This document shows, piece after piece, positions 1 to 11,336 of a stretch of 64,000 nucleotides of DNA; position 1 is the first letter of the stretch; each line of letters begins with the position of its first letter. The stretch is from Chrysophaeum taylorii (Eukaryota; Sar; Pelagophyceae; Pelagomonadales; Pelagomonadaceae). Made by a program: the position numbers and the translations under genes. Under the pieces are notes generated by a model. It did not search any database. It was not told the origin of the DNA and saw only the letters and a list, made by a program, of their open reading frames with translations. The stretch lies in NCBI GenBank assembly GCA_029834535.1, contig JAQMWT010000356.1:62001-126000 (forward strand), given 5' to 3'.

Positions 1-1829
1 ACGTGGGAGGCAAGATTGGATGCGCGGCGGCGGGTATGGAAACGAGTAATTTCGTTGCGTTGCAGCGGGACTTAACGGCAAAGGTTCCCAATCAAACTCG
101 GCGTCGGCGTTTTGAACACGGGAAGGCGTGACCCATACCGACGCAAGAGACCGTAACGACCGTGGCTTTCGGGGGGACAAACCATGCTGCAGGATCCCAG
201 TCAAGTGACAAATCATAGGAAAGCACACGAAACTGTCGCACAGCCTTCGGGATCTTACTGGTCACCGCCAGCGCAAAAAAGGGTGCGTGTGTGTCTGCCG
301 CGGCCCGTGACACCGTGGATACGACCCTCGTACCAAACTCCGTAGTTTGCCGTCAGCTGTACCTGGCTGCAGCTCGCGTTGATATGTCTGGGATTCCAAT
401 TCAAAGACGAGCGCGATTTATCACCGTCCGTGTCTTGCACTTCAACTATGCGCAGGTGGCCGTCAAACATGCACAAGGCAACGTCACCACGGATGATACC
501 GGCCATGGCGCGATCGGCCCGAAAAAATTCGGGCCCAACAAGGCCGGCAGCATCCACATGGAGTAATGTCTTCAAACGCGTTACGAACCAAGCACGGTCC
601 ACCGCTGAAGGAGGAATATATCCGTCATGGAAGGTATATCCGTCCGCCGCAAGGAAGGAGGTGGACCACCAGACCTCGTTCTCGTGGCACAGCCGCTGCA
701 GCTTGATAATACCAGGGACCGGCCAACCAACAGCGAGCGCAAGATCGACAACAGTGCGATCAGATGGAGCAGCGGAGCCAGGGAGTGGACCACCCGCAGT
801 AAGTTGCACGTTATTTGCACTGGCCCATGCGACATGGTGCCCTCGACCCACCCGAAACACACGTGTGCGGTCCGTGGCAATAGAGGTGTGTTCCATTTGG
901 CATTTGCAGCATATGGCTGGATTCGAAGACGGGGGAACGAACTGGCGCCAAAACCCATTTGAGCCTGACGAATGAGCGCCTCAATCAACCGTGTCGCGAG
1001 GCCACCCCGATGCAACAAACGCGCCATCCACTCCTGACGATCTCTATGAATTTTGTCAACCCAGGATGGTAAGCCGACACCTCCGAGGTTTGCGGGGGTT
1101 TCGTCGTAAGAAGACTAACCTTCGATTAGTTCGTTCGCCCAAACGTGCTCGCTTCAACAACAGAGACTCCACTTCACGTTGACGTGAATCCACAAAGCGC
1201 TGTTCGAAACGTTCAAAACGAAAACGATAGCCAAGCTTGCTCCAGAGCAGCACTTGGTCACGAAGGTCGCGTGTGCTATCCGGGGATACCGGAACGGCGC
1301 GGAGCATAGCCACAAAATCGTCAACAATATGACGAATTGAATCTGCAACGTCAAGATACTCGCTTGCGGGAGACCACTGGATCCCCAAGTACCGCACACC
1401 GTGGTCAAAAGGAATAACAGAAATTTCACCACGTTTGGCTGATAAATTCCCAATGTGACCCGGGTCATCAACACCGAGCCTTGAGCGTCCATGGCAAAAT
1501 AACACGGCGGTATCGTACACCCAAGGCCGCCGCCAGGTCTGTGCCGCGAGATCGAGGGGGCCCTTGAACCACTCGAGTCCCAGCGCTTTGGTTTTCGTGA
1601 TGTTGAATTGGATTGCGAAGAACTCAATTAAGAGGTTGCAAACGGTTGTTGCAAACGGTTGCAAACATTGACCCGTAGCTCCAAGCCGCGGCGCGTAATC
1701 GAATACCACAAAAAAGCATCATCAACAAAGCATAAGCCGGTCGTGGTGCGAGTGAGGTTATGGGTGGCAAGAGTGGGAACACAAGGAGAACCAAACTCGG
1801 GAGGGCGCCGCAATCCCAACCCCTGCCTG
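1..1829 (-). mobile_element. LINE (non-LTR retrotransposon) reverse-transcriptase fragment, cut by the window edge
   Basis: Read on the minus strand, this holds the palm and thumb part of a non-LTR reverse transcriptase followed by its C-terminal extension. The polymerase motif appears as FVDD (1718-1729), followed by the typical spacing to the thumb motif VRYLGIQW near 1.37 kb. Further downstream (about 255-1030) the frames continue with Trp/His-rich sequence that I cannot assign. The frame changes between the FVDD part and the thumb part, next to a short tandem duplication of caaacggttg around 1634-1664, and again near 1.0 kb, so this copy is dead. Its 5' part is missing and is replaced at about 1830 by a hAT scrap; its 3' end lies beyond base 1. 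The clade was not determined. Confidence 0.55.
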
Positions 1830-2086
1830 CAGTTGATAGTCCAAAAGTCAAGAAGGAAGGCAATCAACTCGCGATCGTTGAATTCGTAGTTGAAGTGACG
1901 CACGTAGTTCTCATTATTCCCGCAAAACCGACGCTCACATTCGAGTATAGCCCGCTCAAGAAAAAGGTTTTGCTGGTCTCGCTGAGGTCGTCAACATCGA
2001 CAATGCTACATGGCATGGATTTCCCAGTTATGTTCGGAGTGACTTCTAGCGTCCCAACTCGCAGAGACTCGATCATGTTGTGCTTT
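1830..2086 (-). mobile_element. hAT transposase fragment, homologous to part of the 11.3-14.2 kb hAT
   Basis: On the minus strand this piece encodes the series IESLR-GTLEV, NIT-KSMP, DVDDLSET and EFNDRELIAFLL, matching in order the hAT transposase region at about 12935-13190 on the plus strand of this window. It has neither terminal repeat and is joined directly to the LINE fragment, so that one open frame (1628-1903) runs from hAT sequence into LINE sequence. It has several substitutions and small indels against the longer copy, so it is an older or independently decayed copy of the same family. Confidence 0.7.
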
Positions 2087-2145
2087 AGTTTTCATGCAAG
2101 TAGCCTGCCGACCGGATTTCTCGCAAGCTCTAGGGCGATGTTCTA

Positions 2146-2880
2146 GTGGTATGCACTCTCCTACGTACGTGCATGTTCAGATGCTCCAACACCTCCTACG
2201 GAATCTCAGGAAACCGGAGAACAGAGCTCTTCGCCTTTGGTTCCACCCTAAAGGCAAATGCTAACGAGAATCACGTGCGCGTCATTTCCGCAGCAGAGTT
2301 GACTTGTCTACCATCGTTGACTACCAGGATAAAGATGCTGCTACTGGCAAATTTGACCCTCTGGTTGCTATGGTCGATGCTGACAATGCTCCATCAATGT
2401 CCACTACAGGTTTTGTCTTCTATCTCTTTAACTGCCTCATTTCATGGAAAGGTAAACTTCAACCGATTGTTTCGTGCTCTACCCCCGAAGCTGAGCTCAT
2501 CGCTCTAAGCATCTGTGCTGATGAAGCAGTCTGGCTCCGCAAATTACTACTTGAGCTTTCTTTCGTGGTTAATCACACATTCTTTATTTCCGTCTTTATT
2601 CGCACGCGTGCAGATAAGGATCCTCCATCCGACGTCGACGCAGACAACAACCCTATTGCTCTGAGGATATGCGCCTTATTCGGAGCTTACCTCTCTTGTC
2701 GGATAATGCTACAGCTGCACATACTTCTAGCAATCCTGATATCTCTTCTCGTATTAAAGCCCTGTCTACGCGCTGGTTTAAAATTCGCGAGTATGTCGCA
2801 TTGGAAAAGATTCGAGTTCACCATGTCCCTGGCAAAAAAATTAAATGTGGCTGATGGTTTCGCCTAACCTCTTGCAGCCG
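2146..2880 (+). mobile_element. Ty1/copia-type RNase H fragment (fossil)
   Basis: A plus-strand piece of a Ty1/copia pol gene, essentially only RNase H. Visible landmarks are VDADNAPSMSTTGFVF (copia DADWA..STSGY motif), ISWKGKLQPIVSCST.EAE.IAL and, near the end, REYVALEKIRVHHVPGKK (the usual ..IR..FIRE....HVP.. of copia). No LTR, integrase or polymerase core is attached, so this is a broken remnant with a few breaks. It lies between the hAT scrap and an unassigned stretch. Confidence 0.7.
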
Positions 2881-4392
2881 ACTTTGCTACGTTCCGTTTT
2901 CTCCTAGGTATGCATCATGTGAACTCCGATTCAAACCAAGGTGAACCCTATGGTGACCGCAATGTCGTTAACTAGCCTGTTCTTTTTACCACTACTTCTA
3001 CTTGGATGTCGCCAATGCCTTACTCAGCAGTGCGTCCCTCTCTCCCTAGGGGAGTATCACCTGCACGACGCGAGCCCCTCGTTCTCTTATCCCAGTTGAA
3101 TCTCAGACGACTACCCCAGATTCAGGTCGCAGGAAACCCAGCCGAGATGATATTACGCAGTTCCTATCTCGCTCTGCTACGTCGATGCGAGCGGAAATTT
3201 CAACCCTTTTTTTATCACCTTATGACCTTTTTTTTTTCCCGCTTGATAAAATCACTGATGCTTCTCCAACCAGCACTACTCATGAAGAAGACATTTCGTG
3301 TATTCTGCAGCCTACTGGATCTGCTATCTACCCTCCCGATCTCATGCTCGCAGTCTAGCACTTGGACTTCACTAACTCAGTTGCAGCTACACGCCTCATT
3401 ATTAACCGAGGCATACCACCTTCCAAACTCACTTGGAATATGGCGATGTAGACCTCCATGTCTCTGCACGCACAGCTTGGCATGTCGTCGTCATCATTGG
3501 AGGATTACAGTATCATGAAAGTGTCTCGTCTTCTCGCAAGCGCGTTGATCAACAGCGTACCATCGTGGCTACATGACCAACAGCCTGTCATCGTGGCAAC
3601 ATGCAAAATTAACCTCATACTTCGCACCATTACATGCAGACTCTTTTTTGTGGGACACTCTGCAATTTACGGACGGACATACTGAAACTAAACGTTGCTC
3701 TTCGAGCTGGCTAAATACGCGTGTGTCACACTTTGACTTGGCTGCCTTCACTCTTCCATGTCAATTTTTAGCATTATAAAAGAGTATGGCGGATGCCCTA
3801 CTTCCATCTGAGCCGGCCTCTTGCAAAAGAAACAGTTTCGCTTTTGTTCAGTGCACAATAGTAACGTACATCATTATCGAAAATGTTCTACGTAACACGC
3901 GAGCACCCGAATACACACAGCTTCGCTCTGCACTATTAAATGCATTGGCTACTTCGGTCATTTGGTACCTATAACACCTCGACCTCTGGTTATGCTGTTC
4001 CTAAGCATTGCAACAACGCCACTTTGTTTGCTCGGCGCCCACTGGACACTAAAGATCTCGAAGGATCCACTCTTCGTTGGGTAACTTTACCGCCCAACAT
4101 TGCATCCTCCTAGAGACGGACTACGTAGTGCTTATGGCTCACGGACACCACCTCCATGGTACCGTATCGTCCACGACCGTCGTCTACTATGGGCATAAGG
4201 CGCGAATTCCTTACTGTCACGCGATTCCTCCTCAACTCACTACATATATTTCCGACAATACCCGACTATGTCAGATGTTGTCACGATTCTTTGTTCCCTA
4301 CATAATCTCAGATTGGATTCTAAGAGCACCCTTCTTGAGTCCATGGAGACTATCTCTAACATACTGGTCTTCATCATTCTCTTTTGTATCAC
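2881..4392. other. Unassigned stretch, probably decayed retroelement DNA
   Basis: I find no supportable gene here. Short open frames (for example 3006-3518 and 4077-4415, plus) have no recognisable motif and mixed codon use unlike the GC3-rich host genes. It is less GC-rich than the host gene island. It ends at the insertion point of the LTR element whose target duplication ATCAC occupies 4388-4392, so it belongs to DNA that was already in place before that insertion and continues at 14335. Confidence 0.4.
4388..4392. repeat. Target-site duplication ATCAC of the LTR element (left copy)
   Basis: Five bases ATCAC directly before the left LTR; the same five bases follow the right LTR at 14335-14339. 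Five bp is the usual duplication size for LTR-element integrases. Confidence 0.85.
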
Positions 4393-4589
4393 TAGAGATA
4401 GATAATTCCATTTAGGGTTAGGACCCCCCCCCCCTTGACCTCATTCACACCTACAACCACTACATCGCTGTGTCGTACACCACCGTGCTGCTCTTTGTGT
4501 TGTCGTTAGAGGACAGGACGAAAGGCAGCACTACCACTGCCACCATTCTTCTCTACCAGAGGCACAGTGATGATTTTTACTGTTCTCTA
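4393..4589 (+). repeat. Left (5') LTR of the pol-less element
   Basis: 197 bp, TAGAGATAG... to ...GTTCTCTA, with a C-run at about 4424-4434. It is the uninterrupted version of the LTR found at 11256-11318 plus 14201-14334, and so also shows the empty site of the hAT insertion (cacacctacaaccact). Just inside, near 4597, TGGACCCAGTCCGG could be a tRNA primer-binding site; I could not match it to a tRNA. Confidence 0.8.
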
Positions 4590-4811
4590 GGTTTTTTGGA
4601 CCCAGTCCGGTACTGGTAGAGAAACAACGTCCTCCTCCTCCGAAAGACATCGATCTCGATCGACGTCTCGGACAAAGAAACAGGATTTCCAGAAAAGAGC
4701 AATCTCCTGAAGTTCCTGAAAGTTTAAGACCGTAGTCAAGTCTCATCGCTTGCTACTGGTGAAAAAGTGTGAAAGGCAACCAACAACGCGCAAAACGCAA
4801 CCCCGAAAACG

Positions 4812-5705
4812 ATGGCGACTCACGACCCACAAGTCCCGAGACTGGAAGTAGCGACGCAATTCGCTACACAACAAGCTCTCATACAACAGTTCAAAGCCGA
4901 TTTCTTTGATCAGCTCGCCGCTGAAATCGCCGCTGATCACGCTGCCTTACAAGCCAAATTCGCCGCTGAAATCGCTGATGAGTACGCTGTTCTAAGAGCC
5001 AAAATCACTACCGCAATCCAAGCTCAAGACGAGCAACTCGATCAAGATGCCACCCACCCCACCCAAGATGCTGCATCGCATCTTTCACCTCCTTTCCCCA
5101 TCCACAACCAACCTTCATCCCCTTCCGAACCGGCTGCTCCAATGCCTCTCCCCCGATTCTCCCCGAGTATCATCACCACCTCCACGGATGCCCCGGACCT
5201 GGTTCTCCTGGTTCACCACCCACTCCGTCTCTCTGTTCTCAACCCCCCGCTATCTCTGGCCCCTCCTCCTCTACCCACTCACTCTTCGCCTCTTTGGCAC
5301 CCCCTGATCGCCTTATCAGCTATCTGGTTCATTCCAACTCGACCACCTCCCCGCGTCCGAGTTGCGAGGGCGTACATTCAACACCGGCGACCGTACCCCT
5401 ACCACCAGCGACGATCTCCACGTGCAAAGTCCCACCAAGAATCAAGACCACCCACATCAAGAGTCGACAAGTTCCGAACTATCAAAAGACAGCTCTTCGC
5501 CAGATGGTCATGCTCACCATCATGCTGCCAAGACATGCATAAGGGCTTCTTCTCTCTTCGGGCACAACGGCCCAGGAAGCAATCTTGTCGAAGAAACACC
5601 AAGCCATCTCGTTCCCACTTTCGACAAGTCAAAGAACAAGACACCTCGAGATGTTCCCGAGTATTACGCCTACATCGACTATGGCAACCACACCCAAGAA
5701 TCTAA
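4812..5705 (+). CDS. gag-like first open frame of the pol-less LTR element
   Basis: 297 codons starting ATG at 4812. The N-terminal ~80 residues are helical and charged with a repeated unit (AAEIAADHAALQAKF / AAEIADEYAVLRAKI), predicted coiled coil; then a Pro/Ser/Thr-rich tail with basic end. Position as first frame after the 5' LTR and the coiled coil suggest a gag-like structural protein, but there is no zinc knuckle. The helical part is the only convincingly protein-like section; the tail may be open only because the strand is poor in G. Confidence 0.4.
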   Translation: MATHDPQVPRLEVATQFATQQALIQQFKADFFDQLAAEIAADHAALQAKFAAEIADEYAVLRAKITTAIQAQDEQLDQDATHPTQDAASHLSPPFPIHNQPSSPSEPAAPMPLPRFSPSIITTSTDAPDLVLLVHHPLRLSVLNPPLSLAPPPLPTHSSPLWHPLIALSAIWFIPTRPPPRVRVARAYIQHRRPYPYHQRRSPRAKSHQESRPPTSRVDKFRTIKRQLFARWSCSPSCCQDMHKGFFSLRAQRPRKQSCRRNTKPSRSHFRQVKEQDTSRCSRVLRLHRLWQPHPRI

Positions 5706-7893
5706 GGCTCCGCCGTATTCCATGCACCGGGCACAAGAGCCGCAGGCCACTGACAACATCAACATCCCCCCTGATTCAGTCCCCTGGTATGATGCATACA
5801 GCGAAGTACCTAGACCCACTTCACAAGTCTCGAAGATGGTCTCCTCGAGCATTCCAGATCAGCCGCCTGATCCAAGCACCACCAATGACCCCGCAAATGC
5901 CGAATCCACAAGGACAAGACACACGCTGTCAACGGTCCCACGGTCAACATACTCGCAGGCACTCACCGCACCTGCAGGTATCAGCTCAGATTCACCAGGC
6001 ACTCCCGCCTTGTTCGATATCTCTCGATTAGCAGCTCCCGATCACTTCGAAGCTGGTTCCGCCTCGCCGCCTCCCCTCCTCGAAGACAGGCGCGCACTGC
6101 CGCTCACCGGCGCTTGCTGCTGCACCCACCATCCACCTTCTCGGTTGGATGCACTGGATGACACTGCTCACCAGGTTGCATGGGCCCATCTGCGACCACC
6201 GTGTAACGATTTGATGGATGTCTTCGCACGAGCACCAGTCGCAACACCTGATCACCCGCTCCCCAACTCTCAGTCAGAGGACGCACTCCTTTTGACTGCC
6301 GATCCTTATGTCTCACCGCGACCAAGCCTCAGGCAAGTTTTCCCCATGGCTGCAGTAACAGACACAAATTTCGAGAGATCTGAACGACCCGTTCAGCCGC
6401 AAACTATGCACGATTTCATTGCGACCACTTCGTTCCTGTATGTCCCCTTGCATAGCTCTCTTCTGGACGCCACACGCTTGCGCTGCCTCCGGAAAATCGA
6501 CGTTGCGCTCTCAGGAAACATTCCCCGCGCACTATGCACAGATTCGCTCCAACTGACCCGCTTCTGTAAGCATTTTTGTATCACTGGAATGCACGACAAA
6601 CGCTCCACGCCAGCTGCCGGCTCCACCACAAACATGCACCCAAGTCACGCACGTTGCCTCCCTCAAAAGCGTCTTATCGCTCAGCACGTCACTCCTCGTT
6701 TGAGGACGCATGTCACATGCCCGCACCTTCGAATGCTCTACACGCCTAAGGGCAACCCTGGTCACTACGGCACTCACCGCTCTGGTCCCAGCATCTCCGC
6801 TATTGAGGATGCACCCAGCAGGACTGACCCTTACATCGCCTTTGGTTCAACTGCACTCTCCTTCGGGGACCCCTCTTTTCGAATCCCCGCACTGGACCCC
6901 AAGCATTTCAGGCCGGATACTCTCCACCACGGGATCTCAGCTCACGCGCCCATCTGCCCTACCTTGCAGACAGGTCAGCCGCGAGCCACACTCCTTTTGG
7001 CACTGACTTCGGACCACCCGCATCACGCGCTTTTGCTCTTGGAGCATGACACGCTTTTTGATGCTCTCCGCGTCACCGCCTCTAACACCACGACACTCGT
7101 CATTTCCACCGACACTCCGCGCCGCAACGTATCTCACGCCCTTCAGATCACCAACATAAGTCGCTCGCGCCCGCACCACGCCGCGCACGCCTTACGAGGG
7201 CGTATTTCAATTGGTGACCTCACAGGTCTTTCGATGCATTTTCCGACGTCCGACTTTGAACTTACGAGTTACTTTATGGCAACCCCCAATGCCAAGACGT
7301 CTGAAGCTGCGCAATCATGTCTCTGGAACTCCAAAGCAACAGAAACTGCCAGACAAGAGAGCACTAAACTCTCAACAGCTGCTCAACAGCTCCTAATAAT
7401 CTCGCACATAGCAACCAGTACTATCTCGCAGTCTCTATTGGACGACAAGACGAAAGATAAGACCACAACGGCCAGCTACACCAGCCAGCTCATTGATGTA
7501 GCAGACGAGACAATGCAAACCAACTGCACAGCACGGTTCCAGACTATGCAGACGATGCTCAGGTCCAACGCTCAATTACTCGACCACGCAAACGTTCTGT
7601 CACCTGACTTTACACTGCTGCTGGCTCCTGTCTCATTCATACCTAATGTACCCCATCCGATGGACCAATCCCTAAGATATGTCCCGCTCGCAGAAGCACC
7701 ACCACAGGACACAAAGGTACATCATGAAGACACAGGTAAGCGCACTACGATCATGCGCACACGCTCATTGCGCCTATCCGATCACGACGAGACGAAGCTA
7801 CAGCTTTGCTTGACCCCTTCGCCTCTGGAAGACAAAGGCCGCCTCTCAGCCCCCCAGGCACCCGACCCTTCCCTGTCGCTGCAATCCGTATAA
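5362..7893 (+). CDS. 843-codon Pro/Ser/Thr/His-rich open frame inside the LTR element
   Basis: A very long open frame with no recognisable domain: no aspartic protease D(T/S)G in context, no HHCC or DDE integrase core, no YxDD polymerase motif. Composition is dominated by Pro, Ser, Thr, His, Ala and Leu. The first ATG given overlaps the preceding frame. Because the plus strand is depleted in G, the TAG and TGA stop codons are rarer than usual and long open frames are expected by chance, so coding status is uncertain. Confidence 0.3.
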   Translation: MRGRTFNTGDRTPTTSDDLHVQSPTKNQDHPHQESTSSELSKDSSSPDGHAHHHAAKTCIRASSLFGHNGPGSNLVEETPSHLVPTFDKSKNKTPRDVPEYYAYIDYGNHTQESKAPPYSMHRAQEPQATDNINIPPDSVPWYDAYSEVPRPTSQVSKMVSSSIPDQPPDPSTTNDPANAESTRTRHTLSTVPRSTYSQALTAPAGISSDSPGTPALFDISRLAAPDHFEAGSASPPPLLEDRRALPLTGACCCTHHPPSRLDALDDTAHQVAWAHLRPPCNDLMDVFARAPVATPDHPLPNSQSEDALLLTADPYVSPRPSLRQVFPMAAVTDTNFERSERPVQPQTMHDFIATTSFLYVPLHSSLLDATRLRCLRKIDVALSGNIPRALCTDSLQLTRFCKHFCITGMHDKRSTPAAGSTTNMHPSHARCLPQKRLIAQHVTPRLRTHVTCPHLRMLYTPKGNPGHYGTHRSGPSISAIEDAPSRTDPYIAFGSTALSFGDPSFRIPALDPKHFRPDTLHHGISAHAPICPTLQTGQPRATLLLALTSDHPHHALLLLEHDTLFDALRVTASNTTTLVISTDTPRRNVSHALQITNISRSRPHHAAHALRGRISIGDLTGLSMHFPTSDFELTSYFMATPNAKTSEAAQSCLWNSKATETARQESTKLSTAAQQLLIISHIATSTISQSLLDDKTKDKTTTASYTSQLIDVADETMQTNCTARFQTMQTMLRSNAQLLDHANVLSPDFTLLLAPVSFIPNVPHPMDQSLRYVPLAEAPPQDTKVHHEDTGKRTTIMRTRSLRLSDHDETKLQLCLTPSPLEDKGRLSAPQAPDPSLSLQSV

Positions 7894-8085
7894 GCACAGA
7901 CGATTTCGCCTCCCTACACGACTGCAGATCAGGCACAAGCCAATGTCAGCACTCTACAGAGTTATGCGCACCCGCTGGAATCTTACCAGCACGGCTACCT
8001 CAGCCAGTCAGGTCACTGCAACACCTCGGTCTCCCCTGACACCAGGTCGACGTATCGCTCATTCGCGACCACCTCAAGTCATCTA

Positions 8086-9633
8086 ATGGACGACTATGAT
8101 CTCGAGCATGAACTCATTGCAACGCCTGAGTCATACCCAAGAAGGAATCCTACTTTGGAGTCACCTCAACCACTCCCACATGAACTTTGGCCACCAGACG
8201 CCACCCATGTGCTCGTGGTTTCTCCATTGGTTTCCTCCAAAGCATTTGACTGCAGCAGAGACAAAATGCTACCTTCCCATGCGACTATAACCGCGTTCTC
8301 GTTTAGGACACAAGCATTTACCTCGTGTCGTTTGTTTACGCCCATAGTACCGCGACACACGGCAACCAAGATAGAAGTGGACTGCGTTCCACCCTCATCT
8401 CTGAGCGCCACCCCCGACATGCTGCTCCCGGCACTACTAGCCAGTCCCATCACGTCTGATTCAGCTCCCATCGCTTTGTATGACGTCATATGTCATATTC
8501 CGATTAAAGCCCACACACCGCACAGGCTACAATGCACTCGCGACGGCACGCTCACCGTCCCTCTCGGTTTAGACTACAAACATTGCGCCATACCCATGGT
8601 ACACACACAGTCAACTGAGACGCACGCTCGCTTGTCGCACAGTACGATGCTCAAACACCTTTTGATTCATGATACGCAGAACACTGTCGTCTCAACCACC
8701 GCTGAAGCGCCTCCTCCGACCGCCGCCCGGCTCCGCGCTCGTTTCGCAATCATGGTCTCTCGGTCTCACCGGCAATTCGAAGATTTCACCCAGTTCGAAT
8801 TACGAGGGCGCATTAGTTTTCCACCGACGACAAGATTCGTTTCGATTCGTATCAGTCATGCCTCCTATGGCTACTCTGGCTACATCGGAACTCAATTCAA
8901 GGCACGTACCGAAGTCCCTCTTTCTAAGGACCTCTGTCACACGCCAAGACCTGATGAGTATTCGTCGTTCCTCCCCGCTTCAACGCGACTCCCGACGATC
9001 AAATCCCCGACGATTTGTGATGACACCAAGTTCCGTCATCAATGCAATTCAGAGCCTCCCACGCTCCTCCGTCAGTCTCTCGCAGGTCACACCTCTCAAG
9101 TTTCAGCATTCCATCCTCGCTCGATTTTATCCAGCATGCTGCCATATGCAAACGAAGTTCTATCACGCCAAAGCCACATGTCGCAGTTATCGCTAGTCTC
9201 GCGCAATAAATGCCCGCCACCAAATGATAGCTGCACGCAGAGTCCTTTGATCACCTCTATTCACGTCCCTCCCAGCACTATGCTTGACGTTGAAGCTCTG
9301 CACCACTGTGGTTCGGTTACAACACAACTTCACGCGAAATCCTCGTCCAGTTCTGATCATATCTCGCATCTGTCGACATTGCTATCGAATCATGCTTCGG
9401 ACACAGCTCAGACTGCACTAGCGTATTACGCTCCTATGACGCACTCGGTTCGCTCCTCTCCGTTCGCACTGCGGGTTCCATCTTGCAGAACTCCGAGCCC
9501 AACAGCCGCCATTGCGTTTCGCACCCAGTCGACGCTTTCCGTAGCACCCGCGAGGATAACTCCCAATCTCCACAGGCTGGACACGCGCTCTGCTCTCAGC
9601 ATTCCACCGAATCTCACTGCCGCACACCGCTAG
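8086..9633 (+). CDS. 515-codon open frame of similar odd composition inside the LTR element
   Basis: Same features as the preceding long frame: rich in His, Ser, Thr and Pro, no recognisable retroelement domain, plus strand poor in G. Shorter frames of the same character follow at 9483-10364 and 10187-10834. No function proposed; may be compositional rather than coding. Confidence 0.25.
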   Translation: MDDYDLEHELIATPESYPRRNPTLESPQPLPHELWPPDATHVLVVSPLVSSKAFDCSRDKMLPSHATITAFSFRTQAFTSCRLFTPIVPRHTATKIEVDCVPPSSLSATPDMLLPALLASPITSDSAPIALYDVICHIPIKAHTPHRLQCTRDGTLTVPLGLDYKHCAIPMVHTQSTETHARLSHSTMLKHLLIHDTQNTVVSTTAEAPPPTAARLRARFAIMVSRSHRQFEDFTQFELRGRISFPPTTRFVSIRISHASYGYSGYIGTQFKARTEVPLSKDLCHTPRPDEYSSFLPASTRLPTIKSPTICDDTKFRHQCNSEPPTLLRQSLAGHTSQVSAFHPRSILSSMLPYANEVLSRQSHMSQLSLVSRNKCPPPNDSCTQSPLITSIHVPPSTMLDVEALHHCGSVTTQLHAKSSSSSDHISHLSTLLSNHASDTAQTALAYYAPMTHSVRSSPFALRVPSCRTPSPTAAIAFRTQSTLSVAPARITPNLHRLDTRSALSIPPNLTAAHR

Positions 9634-10834
9634 CCCCACCCAGTTGTGTTACGAATGAAGGGAAGTTAACCACCATGACTATTCACTTCTTCATTCCCAC
9701 ACTCTCGCCGCTAGCCACAGTCTCACATGACTCATTGCCGGACAGTTCTCGCATTATGGACAGGACCTCACATCATGTTCATTCTTCGGACATCCCCCGT
9801 CCACAGATCAATCCTCTCTTGAAACATACGCTCCCTACACGTTGTATACTGTACAGCTCTCGCATATCGACAACACCCTTCTGTCGAATGTCTCCCCTTT
9901 CAGTCACTGGACGATTCACCAGGGATGCACAACGCTCTCTCGCGCTTGTACATCAAGGGAAGTTTGATTCTGGCGAAAACGCTTTGTTTGATTCTGATAA
10001 AAACGACTCCGGACATGAAATACACACGGGATCAGTCGATACTGGATCAGTCGATCGTCACAGCTCAGGATTACTATATCGAACAGAATACAAAAGATGC
10101 GACTTTGACCATATCTTCGAAGTCAACTCTCCCCCTGGCACGGACACTATCTTCAAGCAGTCCATCGCCTTCAGGCATTTTTTCTGTTGCCCAACTCTTC
10201 TGCATTTTCTGCGCAGGGCACCGACTCGTCAGCACAGGACACACGCCTGTATCCACCATCATTCGCGATACACTCGCAAATCTCGGTCTCCGCCCAATCA
10301 TCTTTCGACGATAGCCACTGGCGACTTACACGAGACTACGAACCCAAAGCTACAGCACATTTAGAGTTTTCATCTTTATGGCCATCCCCAGACAATTTTA
10401 TCCCGATATCCTCATCGCGCTACGATTATCCGCATATTATTTTAGACGCTCATAGCCTAGATTCAGCTGTCCCACGCTACACTCAGGACGACAGCTTTGA
10501 CACGTATGTGACAGGCAATTCTGGTTCCCTCATCTTCCAGAAACAGCTCCGCCTTACTCGCTCTCATTACGACGATTACCTTACCATGTCGCAACCGATT
10601 TGGTTAAATGGTCATATCTCTTCATGGGATCACGCTGGCGCTCCGTCACATCGTCAAATCTTTACTAGCCCAACATTAGCCACAATAGAATCTCATCCCT
10701 ACGGCCACTCTCATTATTCGCCTTTCGATCAACCATTGGTCTGCTGCACAATTCCCGACTGCCTGACCCATGATCCCTCCTGTTATTATTCGTTAGATCA
10801 CCTGCTCTACTCAGATGCTCCCCTAGCCACTTAG

Positions 10835-11255
10835 GATTTATCCACCGGCACGCACCGTCTCCTATCTCATTAGCCACTGAGCAAGATGATGATCTGATCT
10901 CTCACACAACATTCGCCATACTTCATCGTTAGCCTACCTAGCATCTTCCTCCACTTTTCTTCTTACTCACGATCGATGCTTTTTCCTTTCTTTAATCATC
11001 CACATCTTCTTGCAATACCCTCTTTCTTCTGCTTCCCATCTCAACCGATTCTACACTCGACTTCACGCTCTTTCCGCTCTTTCTCCTTTCTCACTTCACA
11101 CACTACCCGCGTTTCGTTTTCCTCTATCTCTTTCATGCACTTCGCACACTTTCCTTCAACGCCTCCTCACGACTCGACATCCATTTGTCCCTGGCCAGAC
11201 ATTTGTTTTGTTTGTCCCAGATTTCGCTCATCACCGAGTTCAATCTGCGAGGGCG
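10835..11255 (+). other. 3' untranslated part of the pol-less LTR element
   Basis: Pyrimidine-rich (many TTC, CTT, CACTT runs) non-coding segment directly before the right LTR. The last bases before the LTR, cgagggcg, are mostly purine and sit where a polypurine tract is expected, though it is short. Confidence 0.4.
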
Positions 11256-11318
11256 TAGAGATAGAAAATTCCATTTAGGGTTAGGACCCCCCCCCTTAAC
11301 CTCATTCACACTTACAAC

Positions 11319-11336
11319 CAGCGTTGGGAATTCACT
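11319..11336 (+). repeat. hAT left terminal inverted repeat (18 bp)
   Basis: Identical as reverse complement to 14183-14200; begins CAGCG. Confidence 0.9.
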
